Shown here one piece after another: positions 34,786 through 44,148 of a stretch of 64,000 nucleotides of DNA. The stretch spans positions 16,870-80,869 of the forward strand of contig CAZPYA010000010.1 in assembly GCA_964590255.1 (NCBI GenBank), given 5' to 3'. A model generated the notes under the pieces. It saw nothing but the letters and a program-made list of their open reading frames with translations, searched no databases and was not told where the DNA came from. Position numbers and translations under genes: made by a program. Within the stretch, counting starts at the first letter, position 1, and each line of letters opens with the position of its first letter. Source of the stretch: JAKIYB01 sp964590255. Its GTDB lineage: Bacteria > Armatimonadota > Hebobacteria > CAIYQO01.

Positions 34786-36757
34786 GGAGCAGACTGACGG
34801 CGTCGCTGCCGGCGCGCGCAAATACCGGGATCGACGCAATGGGCGCGAGCACGGTAACCCATTGCCCGCCGGTATACGTCGCGCCGCCGTGCACCCAGTC
34901 GGCGCCGGCGGGGAGGTAGGCGCGGCGCTCGCGGGCGCCGGCTTCCAGCACCGGGGCGACGAGAAGATCGGGGCCGAACAGGTACTGGTCGTCGACCGTC
35001 TCGCAGGCGGGGTCGGCGGGGAAGTCGACGAAGAGCGGGCGCATGGGCGGCAGGCCGGTCTCCGCGGCGATCCGCATCTGCTGGTCAATATACGGACGCA
35101 GGCGCTCGCGGAGCGCAAGCAAGTCGCGCAGCATGGCGTAGACGTCCTCGCCGAAGGACCACACTTCATTATCCGCGCCGCTGTGCGGCCAGCCCTTCGG
35201 CGCGGGTTGGCGGTAGCCGTGCAGGCGGCAGATGGGGCAGAAGACGCCGTACTGGAACCAGCGCACGATCAACTCGCGGAACTCCGGGGTGCGGATATCC
35301 GCCCCGTGAAAACCGCCAATGTCGGTGGTCCACCAGGGGATGCCGCTCATCGCCATGTTCAGCCCGGCACGCACCTGCGTCGCCAGCGCGGCAAAGTCGG
35401 AGGCGACATCGCCCGACCAGATGATGGCGCCCATGCGCTGACTGCCCGCCCAGCCGGAGCGGGAGAGGGTGACCACGTCCGTCTCGCCCGCCGCGCGCAG
35501 GCCGTCGTAATACGCCTGCTGGTGCAGCAGCGGGTAGATATTCGCCACTTCCAGGCCGTTGCCCAGGTGGAAGCGCACGTTGCCGGGGTGCCACGGGTTG
35601 ATGTCCGGCTCGTCGTTGTCCAACCAGAAGAGCTTGATGCCGTGGTCGTAGTAGTTGCGCTTCACCACGTCCCAGTGGAACCGGCGTCCCTCCGGGTTGG
35701 TGGCGTCGTAGTAGGCGAAGTAGGCGGGGCCGTCAATGCCTTTATCGATGAAGACGTGCTGGGCGTCCACGCCCTGTTCGTTGTTGATCAGCAGGCCGCG
35801 GTCGCGCAATATGGCGTAATTTTCGCTCTGCGGAATTGCCGTCGGCCAGTTTGACACCATCACGCGGATGCCCATGTCTTGCAATTCGCGCACCATCGCG
35901 CTCGGGTCGGGCCATTCCGTCGGATCGAATCCCCAGTCGCCCATGTGCGACCAGTGGAAGAAGTCGATGACGATCACCGAGATAGGCAGGCTGCGGCGCT
36001 GATACTCACGCGCCACCTGCAGCAGCTCCTCCTGTGTCTCGTAACGGAGCTTGCACTGCCAGAAACCGGTGGCCCAATCGGGCAGCGCCGGGGCGTGGCC
36101 GGTGGCGTCGGCGTAGCGGGCGAGAATGTCGGCGGAGGTGTCGCCGCACACCAGGTAATAATCCATTTGCCGGGCGCCGTCCGCCACCCAGCGCGTGCCA
36201 TTCATGCCCAACTCGACGCGGCCGATGGCCGGGGAGTTCCACAGGAAGCCGTAGCCGCGGTTAGAGACGAGGAAGGGGATGGACACTTCGGTGTTGCGCT
36301 GCTGCAGCTCGATGACACAGCCCTTTTGATCCAGCCGGCCGTGCTGATGCTGGCCCAGGCCCCAGAAGCGCTCGCTGTCCTGCCCGGTGAAGCAGGCCTC
36401 GATGCGGAAGAGCGGGCCGCTGACGTGGTCGAAGCGGCGGCCGGCGCCATAGGCGGTGTAGGCCTCCGCGAGGAGCGTCTCGCCGGTGCGGGCGTTACGG
36501 TAGGTGACCAACCCGGCGTGCGTGATCTCCGCGACCAGCAGGCCGTTGCGGATGGTCGCCGTTTCTTCGCCGATGTCGATGGCGATCTCCGCATCCGGCA
36601 CCGGCGGCAGGTCGAGCAGCGCCTGCGGCAGCTCCAGCCGCTGCCCGGCCAGATTCGCCTGCACCCGCAGCCCGTTCACGCCGCACGGCTGCAGCCAGAC
36701 CTGCTGTTGATTCTCCTGCCAGACCAGTATCTGGCCTTCGCGACGGAAGCGTGTCAT
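34775..36757 (-). CDS. GH31 family glycosidase (alpha-xylosidase/alpha-glucosidase type)
   Basis: The product is 660 residues. GH31 signatures are IVIDFFHWSHMGDWGFDPTE (about 275), IKLFWLDNDEPDINPW (nucleophile Asp, about 385), LSRSGWAGSQRMGAIIWSGD (about 440, acid/base region) and SGIPWWTTDIGGFHG (about 475). It would release terminal alpha-linked glucose or xylose. The absence of a signal peptide suggests cytoplasmic action. AAGGAG lies 7 nt before the ATG. The last residues (LLPGG) and the stop are encoded by the palindromic element at 34641-34785, so the natural C-terminus may have been altered. It lies 27 bp downstream of the sialidase-fold gene. Confidence 0.92.
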   Translation of the reverse strand: MTRFRREGQILVWQENQQQVWLQPCGVNGLRVQANLAGQRLELPQALLDLPPVPDAEIAIDIGEETATIRNGLLVAEITHAGLVTYRNARTGETLLAEAYTAYGAGRRFDHVSGPLFRIEACFTGQDSERFWGLGQHQHGRLDQKGCVIELQQRNTEVSIPFLVSNRGYGFLWNSPAIGRVELGMNGTRWVADGARQMDYYLVCGDTSADILARYADATGHAPALPDWATGFWQCKLRYETQEELLQVAREYQRRSLPISVIVIDFFHWSHMGDWGFDPTEWPDPSAMVRELQDMGIRVMVSNWPTAIPQSENYAILRDRGLLINNEQGVDAQHVFIDKGIDGPAYFAYYDATNPEGRRFHWDVVKRNYYDHGIKLFWLDNDEPDINPWHPGNVRFHLGNGLEVANIYPLLHQQAYYDGLRAAGETDVVTLSRSGWAGSQRMGAIIWSGDVASDFAALATQVRAGLNMAMSGIPWWTTDIGGFHGADIRTPEFRELIVRWFQYGVFCPICRLHGYRQPAPKGWPHSGADNEVWSFGEDVYAMLRDLLALRERLRPYIDQQMRIAAETGLPPMRPLFVDFPADPACETVDDQYLFGPDLLVAPVLEAGARERRAYLPAGADWVHGGATYTGGQWVTVLAPIASIPVFARAGSDAVSLLPGG

Positions 36758-36784
36758 GACCTACTCCTTCAACTATGATGCCGA

Positions 36785-37927
36785 TTATTGCCGCGTCACC
36801 GACAGCTTCACCACCCAGACGCTGTTCGTTTCATCCGACTCATCGGGGATGGCGTGCCAGCCCAGGCCAACGCGGTCATAGATAAGCAGCAGGTTGGTAT
36901 CGTCGAGGGCGACGAGTTCGGTGTAGGCGGAGGTAAAGCCGCGGTCGCCGTCGCGCAGCATGGCGTCCAGCGCTTTCCAGCCGCCGTTGCGGATATCCGG
37001 CTCGATGACATCCGCGGGACAGCGGGCGTTGTGATGGGCGATGATATCTACAGCCTGCCAGCGTTCGCCAGTGCCATCGGTGTTGAACCAGACATAGATG
37101 CCCGGACGACCGCCGGACAGCGCGACGATGCCGTCCGACAGCGTGTCCAATCGCGGCTCCACCGAGGCGACATCAGGAATATTAACTGCCGTTGTCCAAG
37201 TGCAACCGTCATCAGTGCTGTAGCTGACGCCAAACTCTTTGAAGGAATCCAAGCGAAAGACGCACATCAGGCGTCCGTCGGGCAGGCGGCAGAGACAGGT
37301 CTCGCAGGGACCTTCGGCGCCGTCCAACGGGCAGTCCGGTCCGGCGATGGTGGCGCGGATGCGCCAGTCAAAACCGTCCGCCGATTCGGCCAGCACCAGT
37401 GAGTAGCGCGTGTCGCCGGCACAGTGACCGTAGAGCGTAGTAAGATACTCGCCGTGCTGGCCGCGTTCCACTTTGCCATTGAACACGAACGCGGCGGTAC
37501 CCAGTCCGTTCAGCGTGCCGGGTTGCCACGGCCAGCCGCTCACGGTAACACCAGGGGCGCGCATCATCAACGCGCCCGTCGGTGAAATGATATTGCATGG
37601 CGCGCCGATGACATCCTCGCCGCGCGGGCGCAGGTAATACGGCAGGATGATGGCGCTGCCGTCGTCCCGCACCAGGTGCACCTGCCCGGCATCGCCGATG
37701 ATCCGCGCTTCGTCCCACGTCGCGCCGCCGTCGCGCGAGCGCGACAGGTAACAGATCGCCGAGGAGACATGCTCATCGGCGTAGGCGGACATCGACGCCC
37801 ACAGTGTGCCGTCCGGCTGTCGGATGAGCGAGGGAAACCAACAATACCGGCGGCTGCGCTTCACCAGCATCGGTTCGGAAAGCGTGACAGTCAAGCCGTC
37901 TAACGGGATGGTCGTCTCTGTGAGCAT
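36785..37927 (-). CDS. Sialidase-fold (BNR repeat) protein
   Basis: The product is 380 residues. Asp-box-like motifs SRDGGATWDEARII (about 68) and STDDGCTWTTAVNI (about 238) mark a six-bladed sialidase propeller. Many such proteins act on sialic acid or other sugars, but this one lacks a recognisable catalytic set that I can assign. No signal peptide is seen. I chose the ATG at 37927, with GGAGG 5-6 nt upstream, over the in-frame ATG at 37942. It is upstream of GH31 in the same transcript (27-bp gap). Confidence 0.82.
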   Translation of the reverse strand: MLTETTIPLDGLTVTLSEPMLVKRSRRYCWFPSLIRQPDGTLWASMSAYADEHVSSAICYLSRSRDGGATWDEARIIGDAGQVHLVRDDGSAIILPYYLRPRGEDVIGAPCNIISPTGALMMRAPGVTVSGWPWQPGTLNGLGTAAFVFNGKVERGQHGEYLTTLYGHCAGDTRYSLVLAESADGFDWRIRATIAGPDCPLDGAEGPCETCLCRLPDGRLMCVFRLDSFKEFGVSYSTDDGCTWTTAVNIPDVASVEPRLDTLSDGIVALSGGRPGIYVWFNTDGTGERWQAVDIIAHHNARCPADVIEPDIRNGGWKALDAMLRDGDRGFTSAYTELVALDDTNLLLIYDRVGLGWHAIPDESDETNSVWVVKLSVTRQ

Positions 37928-38065
37928 CGCATCCTCCCTCATCGAGTTTCAGCGATATTTCGCTGTAATCCCCACCATCCCCTGCCTGCCGCTGTCAAAT
38001 CGGCGACACCGGAAGGCATTTAACCGAACGACAGCGAATTATTCTCCCTGAAAGGGGAGTGAATC

Positions 38066-38242
38066 ATGACCGACCAGGAAAAAGTGCTGCAGGCATTCAA
38101 GGACGCCGGCGACGCCATCAACGCCGGCAAAGTGGTAGAGTTGACCGGGCTCGACCGAAAGGTCGTTGACAAGATCATGACGCAATTGAAGGACGCCGGC
38201 GAGATCGTGTCGCCACGGCGCTGCTTCTGGACATTGAAGTAA
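38066..38242 (+). CDS. Small winged-helix protein (58 aa)
   Basis: The frame starts MTDQEKVLQAFKDAGDAINA and continues with KVVELTGLDRKVVDKIMTQL, then ends GEIVSPRRCFW plus three residues. This is a compact helix-turn-helix/wing pattern seen in small MarR-like or DprA-like winged-helix proteins. AAAGGGGAG lies about 6 nt before the ATG. It stops 7 bp before the DNA methylase start, so the pair forms a two-gene unit; the small protein may regulate the methylase or bind DNA with it. I recall similar stand-alone proteins of 55-65 residues in several phyla. The predicted wing ends in a conserved-looking PRRC(F/Y) motif. Confidence 0.75.
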   Translation: MTDQEKVLQAFKDAGDAINAGKVVELTGLDRKVVDKIMTQLKDAGEIVSPRRCFWTLK

Positions 38243-38249
38243 CCGGCAC

Positions 38250-39878
38250 ATGCCGATAACGAACGTCTACCAGGACAACACGTCCGACCGCAAACTCCGC
38301 GGGCAGTATTTCACGCCCGCGGAGTTTGTGCGGCTTATCCTCGATGCATGGCCCATCGGCGGCGCAGACCGGGTAATCGACCCGGCCTGCGGCGACGGGC
38401 GCTTCCTGTGCGGCGCCGTCGAGACGGCGGCACGGACGGGAACTGACGCGGCGGGACTGGTCGAGCGGCTGATCGGCTTCGACATCGATCCGGCGGCGGT
38501 GGCCACGGCGCGGGCGAACCTGCGGCAGGCGTTTTTCCACCACTTCGGCATCGACGTGCCCGAGGACCGGTTCCGCGTCTACCAGGTCGACGCGCTGCGC
38601 TACCCCGCCTTGCCGGAGTTGCTGCGCGAACTCAACCTCCCGGCATTGGGCACGGATGAGCGGCTGACCGTCATCGGCAATCCGCCGTATGTCGAAGCGA
38701 AGCGGCTCGCGGCGGACGTGAAACGACGGCTGAAGGCCGCCTACCCCGGCGCCATGAGCGGCGCGCCCGACCTCTACCTCTACTTCCTCCACGTCTGCCT
38801 GGGCTGGCTGCGTCCGCAGGACCGGCTGGCGTTCATCCTGCCGAACAAGGTACTGGTGAACGCCAACGCGCGGGCGCTGCGCGCGCGGCTGCTGGACGAC
38901 GGCACGCTAGCGCAGATCTGGTTCGCCACCCAGGCGCAACTCTTCCCCGACGCGGCGATCTATCCGGTGGTGCTGTTCGCCCACGGGACGCGAGAGCAGA
39001 CAATCGCGCTACGGCAGGTGACGCGCGCCGCGGACGGCCTGACGACCGAGCCGCTGGGCACGACGCCGCACAGCCTGTTTGCGCACACCGGCGTGCGAGC
39101 GTTTTTCCCACTGCCGCGGGCCGAGGTGCTGCGTGCGCTGCTGGCGCGCCTGCTGCAGGATCCTATCCGCCTCTCCGACGTCTGCGCGGTGCGCTGGTGC
39201 GTGTCATTCCACCGGGCGGGTTTGCGCGACCGGTACGTGTCGCGGACGCTGCCTGAGACGCCGGCACGGCGGCCGTTCCTCGGCGGCGGCGCCTTCTCGG
39301 GCAACGGCGAGGTGGCGCGATATACCGTGCGCTGGGCGGGGTGGTGGATCGACTACGACGAGGTGCGTCTGAAAGCGGACGGCAACCAGGTGCCGGCACT
39401 CTCGCTGTTCACCCGGCCGAAAATCATCCTCTGCCAGAACGGCCGCACGCTGCGTGCCGCGTATGACGACAGCGGCGTGGTGCTGAAGGACACCTTCCTC
39501 TGTGGCGTGCCGATTCCGGAGGGCGGACCGTTGGGACAGCACCCACGGGCGCTCGTCGGGCTGCTCAATTCGGCGCTGCTACACTTCTTCTACGCGCATG
39601 TCTTCTATGGCGGCCACGTGGGCGGCGGCTACCTGCATTTCCTCAACACCTTCCTCGCCGACCTGCCCACCGGCCACTGGACGCCCGAGACCGCCGCCGC
39701 GCTGGCGGAACTGGTGCGCCGACGGGAGCAGCATGCAGACGAGGAACTGGATGCCGCGATCGAGCGCATGGTCGCCGACGCCTTCAACCTGACCAGGGAC
39801 GAAACCGAGGCGCTGGAGCACTGGCTGGCGGACGACGAAAACTGGCGCCTGCGCGTCCGGCTGCGCGCACCCCGGTAA
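38250..39878 (+). CDS. N6-adenine DNA methyltransferase (Eco57I/TaqI-like), apparently orphan
   Basis: The product is 542 residues. The SAM-binding motif reads RVIDPACGDGRFLCGAV (about 42), and the catalytic NPPY motif is GNPPYVEAKRL (about 146). The segment GQYFTPAEFVRLIL at the start is typical of N6-adenine methylases. The C-terminal ~250 residues, with VVLKDTFLCGVP and LVGLLNSALLHFFYAHVF, match the TaqI-type specificity domain. No nuclease domain or neighbouring restriction gene is present. It may be a housekeeping methylase, part of a defence system whose other parts lie elsewhere, or a remnant. The preceding 58-aa winged-helix gene is 7 bp away. A GC hairpin at 39931 follows. Confidence 0.9.
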   Translation: MPITNVYQDNTSDRKLRGQYFTPAEFVRLILDAWPIGGADRVIDPACGDGRFLCGAVETAARTGTDAAGLVERLIGFDIDPAAVATARANLRQAFFHHFGIDVPEDRFRVYQVDALRYPALPELLRELNLPALGTDERLTVIGNPPYVEAKRLAADVKRRLKAAYPGAMSGAPDLYLYFLHVCLGWLRPQDRLAFILPNKVLVNANARALRARLLDDGTLAQIWFATQAQLFPDAAIYPVVLFAHGTREQTIALRQVTRAADGLTTEPLGTTPHSLFAHTGVRAFFPLPRAEVLRALLARLLQDPIRLSDVCAVRWCVSFHRAGLRDRYVSRTLPETPARRPFLGGGAFSGNGEVARYTVRWAGWWIDYDEVRLKADGNQVPALSLFTRPKIILCQNGRTLRAAYDDSGVVLKDTFLCGVPIPEGGPLGQHPRALVGLLNSALLHFFYAHVFYGGHVGGGYLHFLNTFLADLPTGHWTPETAAALAELVRRREQHADEELDAAIERMVADAFNLTRDETEALEHWLADDENWRLRVRLRAPR

Positions 39879-39904
39879 GGGCACCCCAGAAAATACCCCT
39901 CCAT

Positions 39905-39933
39905 GGGAGCGCGGATTTGTAATCCGCACTCCC
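39905..39933. repeat. GC hairpin, dispersed family
   Basis: GGGAGCGCGGA (39905-39915), a 7-nt loop TTTGTAA and TCCGCACTCCC (39923-39933) with one mismatch. Similar hairpins occur at 45385-45401 and 50257-50287. The loop resembles a tRNA anticodon loop, but no other tRNA arms are present. Confidence 0.7.
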
Positions 39934-39965
39934 GGCGCATGCCCCTCGACGGGGCATGCGCCGGG
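39931..39965 (+). terminator. Strong GC hairpin downstream of the DNA methylase
   Basis: CCCGGCGCATGCCCC (39931-39945) and GGGGCATGCGCCGGG (39951-39965) form a perfect 15-bp stem with a 5-nt loop. There is no T-run, so termination would need help; still, its location suits a transcript end. Confidence 0.5.
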
Positions 39966-40409
39966 CCGAACGAAGCACATACCGCGCCTTTTCATCCCCA
40001 GTGGGTGACGTGCGCGTCTTCCCGATTCCTCCGAAATACCCGGTATCACGGGAACTGACCGCGCATGGCCAGGCCGGCAAGCGGCAACTCGGTTGATGAC
40101 ACGAAGCGATTTCGTTTCCGATTCGGCAGGCGTAGTCTGTCCCTGCCGCTGCCATAACCGTTCGAGAAACACCAGTTATTTTTCTCGAAATGCATAACCC
40201 CAATAGTCACCGATCCGCAATAATGTGAATTGCCCTGACGTTTAACTGACAGATAATGCAGCGTTTACGCGGGATTTACTTCCTTAACCTGCGGCGCTGG
40301 TATGATGATGTGGCGTGCTGCTCCCCTGCCGGGCGCGCTGTCGCAGGCCGCGGCGCCGGGAGTCAGCCACCGATCATTTCTGTTGAAGTGTTGAAGGAAG
40401 GAAGATTCG

Positions 40410-41054
40410 ATGCACATTCGCGATTTCACCCTGGCACTTTCCCTGTCCATCCTGCTGCTATTCACGGTGTGCCGCGCGGCGGATATCCACGACGCGGTGG
40501 TGGACGGCGACTTGGAGAAGGTGACCGCCATCGTGAAAGCCGACGCCGCGCAGGTGACGGCGATTGATGAGTCGGGTAACACGCCGCTGCATTACGCGGC
40601 CTCCTACGGCGCCGTCGACATCATGACGCTGCTGCTGGACAAAGGCGCCGCCGCCGAAGCACTGAACAATGGCGGCAACTCCCCGCTGAACCTGGCCGCC
40701 ACCTGGGGTCACCGCGACGTGATCGTCCTGCTGCAGGCAAAAGGCGCGAAGGTGACGACCATCAATAAGAAGGGCCAGTCCGCGGTAATGCTGGCCGCCC
40801 AGACCGGACAGACCGGCATTGTGAAGCACCTGCTGGACGCCGGCGCGAGCCTGACGGACGTAGACACGAGCGGCTATACTGCCCTGCTGCTGGCCGCGAA
40901 AGACGGCCGCACCACCACCGTCGCCTACCTCATCGGCAAGGGGATGGATATGAAGGCGAAGGGCAAAGATGGGAAATCCGTGCTGGCGCTGGCCACCGCC
41001 GCCGGCGAAGAGGATTTATTGACGCTGCTGCAACAGTGCGGCGTAACAGAATAA
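40410..41054 (+). CDS. Secreted ankyrin-repeat protein
   Basis: The product is 214 residues with a signal peptide (LALSLSILLLFTVCRA, cleavage likely after CRA). About five ankyrin repeats follow, each near 33 residues with cores such as GNTPLHYAASYGAVDIMTLL, GNSPLNLAATWGHRDVIVLL and GQSAVMLAAQTGQTGIVKHL. Ankyrin repeats bind proteins; an envelope location is expected. GAAGGAAGGA precedes the ATG. A convergent hairpin terminator at 41089-41125 follows. Partner unknown. Confidence 0.9.
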   Translation: MHIRDFTLALSLSILLLFTVCRAADIHDAVVDGDLEKVTAIVKADAAQVTAIDESGNTPLHYAASYGAVDIMTLLLDKGAAAEALNNGGNSPLNLAATWGHRDVIVLLQAKGAKVTTINKKGQSAVMLAAQTGQTGIVKHLLDAGASLTDVDTSGYTALLLAAKDGRTTTVAYLIGKGMDMKAKGKDGKSVLALATAAGEEDLLTLLQQCGVTE

Positions 41055-41088
41055 CCACGGTCGGGATGTGGTCGTAGAGCAGGATGCG

Positions 41089-41125
41089 CGAACCGGGGCG
41101 TTGCACCAGACAACGCCCCGGTTCG
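41089..41125. terminator. Bidirectional hairpin terminator
   Basis: CGAACCGGGGCGTTG (41089-41103) and CAACGCCCCGGTTCG (41111-41125) form a 15-bp stem with a 7-nt loop, followed by ATTTGG. It lies between the convergent ankyrin and 41150 genes. Confidence 0.7.
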
Positions 41126-41149
41126 ATTTGGTAGATCCGCACGCGATCG

Positions 41150-43015
41150 TCAAGCTTTCGCCGCCTCGATGAGGTGGGCCCCTTCCCATTCGTCGATGGG
41201 GGCGTGGACGCTGAGCGCGAACTCGGACATGTCCACCGGCACGTTGGCGTCGTCGCGGTGGGCGCGCATCAAGCGCAGGCGGGGATCGGTGTCCGCGCTG
41301 CGGCCTTCGGCTTCGTAGAGCGCGATCTCCGCGTCGATGATCTCGCGCAGGCCGGGCGTACCTGCGGGGGCCGTCTCGCCGGCGATGCGGTAGCAGGCGG
41401 CGGCGATCCAGTGATAGTTGTGGCGATGCTCCACCCAGACAGTGTGGATGGCGCACCGCTGCGCCGTCAGGCACTCGCGCTGGGCATCGGTGAGGCCGGG
41501 CCGCGCCAGCAGCCCGTCGAGGATGGCCTGCGCCTTCTCCAGCGCGGGGAAGACGACGGTGGTGAACTGCCGCAGGTAGGCGGCCTTCAATTCCTGGCCG
41601 TAGTGCAGGATGCGCCACACGCCGCCGCGCTGTTCGCTCATCTTCGTGTCGTAGCTCTGCAGCGCGTGGCGGAAGTAGTCCAGGTCGCCGGGCTGCAGTT
41701 GCGCTTCGTCCGGCACGATGGGCATGTGGCGGGTGAGCGCCCATATCTGCAGCAGGTGGCCGGCCTGCGGCAGCGGCTGCTCGCGGGCCACCATGTCGTT
41801 CAATTGCCAGGCTTCCACCAGCGCCGGCGCCAGCTCCGCGCCCACCCACTGCTCGGCGATGTCCTGCACCGCCTGTTCGGTGGGCATGTGCCCATGCTCC
41901 ACGGCGTGGCGGAAGACGGCGGTGTTGGCGCTGTACGGCGTGGATCCGGGCGCGCCGCCGATGACGTTGGTGACGCCCCACTCCAGCAACTGGCAGACGA
42001 TTTCATGCGTCTCATACGGCCGCGGATCGTCGCCGGAGTAGTAGTCAGAGTTGTAGTTGGCGTAGACGATGCCGCCGTTGTCCTGAATCTGGCGGATGCG
42101 CGCCTCGTGGTCGGCATACTGCCAGCCGTGCACCGTCGCGCGCACCGCCGGGTTGCCATACACCTCCGGGCCAAATGCCTGGGTGCCCCAGCGGTCTTCC
42201 AGGCCGCCGCCCCAGGCGAAGGCGCCGTAAACAGAGGAGGCCACGCCCTCGGGCATCTCCTTCACAAAGTCGGCCTTTTCCTTCGGCGACAGCCCGCTGG
42301 TCATCACCGCGCGGAAGCCGGGGTTCACCGGCCGGCCGCCCTCCACCAGCGTCTGGCAGAACACCTGCGCCTGTTTCCCCGGCAGCACGGCGCGGCAGTG
42401 CTGCGGGCCATTGGGTCCGGAGTAGAGATGCGAGGAATGGCACACGCCACCACCCGAGTCATTGGTGAAGATGTGCAGCTCATCGATCTCCGGCGCCAGC
42501 GTCAGCAGGTTCTTCACAAGCTGGCGGTAGTGGTCCTGCGCCTCCGGCATCATCGGGCAGAGCGCGTAGACGGGGTCGGTGGAGCAGGCGGGGTTGTCGA
42601 TGCGCGGGCCGCGCAGATGCGGGTAGCGCTGAAAAAACGTCTCCATCTGGAAGATGGGCTCGACGCAGCGCATGGCGCAGCGGAAGCCGTACTGGCGCGC
42701 CAGCTCAACATTATGCATCAGCATCTCGCGGTTCAGCGCCAGCAATTCCTCGCTGAAAATGCCCTCGTTATACGACGACGTGACATATTTATCCGGCCCC
42801 GGCCCGTAGGCGCAGAAGCCGTAGTACGGCCGATCTGGCTGCATCGCCAGCGGAATATTCACCAGCGCCTGGTTCACCATCACGTGGGTCACCCCGCGCC
42901 GGTGCAGCCGCTCCACATGCGCCCCCAGCGCGCGCTGATACGCATCCGGCGACTGCCCGCGGTAGTGCGGGAAAAAGTCGCCGGCGATAATGCGGTCGAA
43001 TTTCTGTGCGGACAC
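41150..43015 (-). CDS. Large TIM-barrel-like protein, glycosidase-like, family unassigned
   Basis: The product is 621 residues from a GTG start at 43015. GAGGAG lies about 8 nt upstream of the GTG, and SAQKFDRIIAGDFFPHYRG follows. The alternative ATG at 43072 lacks a good site. Blocks such as IDELHIFTNDSGGGVCHSS, IYSGPNGP-like text and GIVYANYNSDYYSGDD suggest a (beta/alpha)8 barrel with an open substrate pocket. The C-terminal ~200 residues appear helical. I cannot assign a CAZy family or catalytic residues. No signal peptide is seen. Similar unassigned proteins occur, as I recall, in glycan-degrading uncultured phyla. Confidence 0.7.
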   Translation of the reverse strand: MSAQKFDRIIAGDFFPHYRGQSPDAYQRALGAHVERLHRRGVTHVMVNQALVNIPLAMQPDRPYYGFCAYGPGPDKYVTSSYNEGIFSEELLALNREMLMHNVELARQYGFRCAMRCVEPIFQMETFFQRYPHLRGPRIDNPACSTDPVYALCPMMPEAQDHYRQLVKNLLTLAPEIDELHIFTNDSGGGVCHSSHLYSGPNGPQHCRAVLPGKQAQVFCQTLVEGGRPVNPGFRAVMTSGLSPKEKADFVKEMPEGVASSVYGAFAWGGGLEDRWGTQAFGPEVYGNPAVRATVHGWQYADHEARIRQIQDNGGIVYANYNSDYYSGDDPRPYETHEIVCQLLEWGVTNVIGGAPGSTPYSANTAVFRHAVEHGHMPTEQAVQDIAEQWVGAELAPALVEAWQLNDMVAREQPLPQAGHLLQIWALTRHMPIVPDEAQLQPGDLDYFRHALQSYDTKMSEQRGGVWRILHYGQELKAAYLRQFTTVVFPALEKAQAILDGLLARPGLTDAQRECLTAQRCAIHTVWVEHRHNYHWIAAACYRIAGETAPAGTPGLREIIDAEIALYEAEGRSADTDPRLRLMRAHRDDANVPVDMSEFALSVHAPIDEWEGAHLIEAAKA

Positions 43016-43107
43016 GATAGATTCTCCTCGTTGGACGGGTCTGGGGAGACTGTTCGGCGATAGCGCGGGCATGTCCTTGCGTTTTATACGATAAAAATTG
43101 AGAATGG

Positions 43108-44148
43108 TCAGCGGTGGGTTGTCTCGCTAGCTGGCGCTGGTTGCCATCCTGTCGCGAAGGTATAGATCGTCATTGGCTTTTCGCCATCATCGACAATCCA
43201 GACCAGCCGCGACCCGTCGGCAGAAAAGGCAAGGCGTTCGCGTGACATGTCCACGCCGCTGACTGACCAGTCCGGTGGGCCAGCGCTGCTCTCGTGCTGT
43301 TGAGATAGTGCAAGCCTGAGTTGCTTCTGTGTGGGGGTATTCCATCTCAGGGTGAATGTTCCGATCAGCTTGTTGCCACGATAGTACGACAAACGTCGAT
43401 GCCTCGTGCCAATCATAGCGGTACGAGCCATCTGCACCCCATCCTGCCAGACTGCGCCCCAGGCCGGTCCATGTGTCCATCGAGACGGATTTCCGTCATG
43501 GAGTGACCATCCTTGCGTTAGTCCAACCCACGTATCATTGCGCGCTGAACCTGTAAGTTTGCGAAAGCGCGGCTCACCCTCGCGCCAGAGGAGCACGTCC
43601 ATCACGGTATCGTGAAGTGACCAGGCGGAACCATCCTCACCCCAGCGCCAGGCAGTCGTATCATCACCAATTGTGCCGATCGTCTGTATACTGGTGAAGA
43701 TAACGGCTTTGCCGAAGCGGGGAATGAGGGCAAACCGTTCGCCGGCGTGAAACAGGATGCCTCCGCCGTGTAAAGGGATGCCAGCATCCGTTACGGCCGC
43801 GACGATGCGTTTCTCGATGAGATCAAATACAATGGTGATTTCGATGCGGTCTGTCAGATAAAACACGACATATCGGCTGCCTGCCGACTTGTAGTTACTT
43901 AGAGCAAAATAATCTTTCGACTCACCGATGCTCGGCCCGTAATTGAGTGTGCCATCAGGCGATAACAGACAGCTACGGTACTTATTCCACTCGCGGATAA
44001 TAACCGTTCCGGTACCGGTGATGCTGTGGAGATCACCTTGCTTCGGCGCGGTGATACACCTGACCTTCCCGGTCGCATCGATGCATATCAATGGCATGTC
44101 GTCTTTGGGCGTCGTGGTTTTTTCGGTTGATACGATTTTGCCGGCCAT
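43108..44148 (-). CDS. Hypothetical protein, beta-propeller-like
   Basis: The product is 346 residues. Repeating segments such as LSPDGTLNYG, LIEKRIVAAVTDAG, WGAVWQDGVQM and FSADGSRLVWIVDDG suggest a propeller with several blades. No family was recognised. Codon use is visibly more AT-rich than in neighbouring genes, which suggests later acquisition. No signal peptide or catalytic motif was seen. It shares orientation with the 41150 gene, 92 bp away. Confidence 0.6.
   Translation of the reverse strand: MAGKIVSTEKTTTPKDDMPLICIDATGKVRCITAPKQGDLHSITGTGTVIIREWNKYRSCLLSPDGTLNYGPSIGESKDYFALSNYKSAGSRYVVFYLTDRIEITIVFDLIEKRIVAAVTDAGIPLHGGGILFHAGERFALIPRFGKAVIFTSIQTIGTIGDDTTAWRWGEDGSAWSLHDTVMDVLLWREGEPRFRKLTGSARNDTWVGLTQGWSLHDGNPSRWTHGPAWGAVWQDGVQMARTAMIGTRHRRLSYYRGNKLIGTFTLRWNTPTQKQLRLALSQQHESSAGPPDWSVSGVDMSRERLAFSADGSRLVWIVDDGEKPMTIYTFATGWQPAPASETTHR

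Larger units (their letters stand above)
39879..40409. other. Intergenic region, methylase to ankyrin gene
   Basis: This holds the hairpins at 39905-39933 and 39931-39965 and an inverted repeat TTCGAGAAA/TTTCTCGAA at 40161-40189. Beyond about 40000 I see no gene; GAAGGAAGGA just before 40410 is the ribosome-binding site of the ankyrin gene. Confidence 0.55.

Noticed and set aside
37993..37998. Minus-strand TTGACA before the sialidase-fold gene
   Set aside because: No -10 box lies at the proper distance.
39905..39933. Possible tRNA-Thr anticodon arm
   Set aside because: The loop TTTGTAA fits, but no acceptor, D or T arms surround it; the stem belongs to a dispersed hairpin family.
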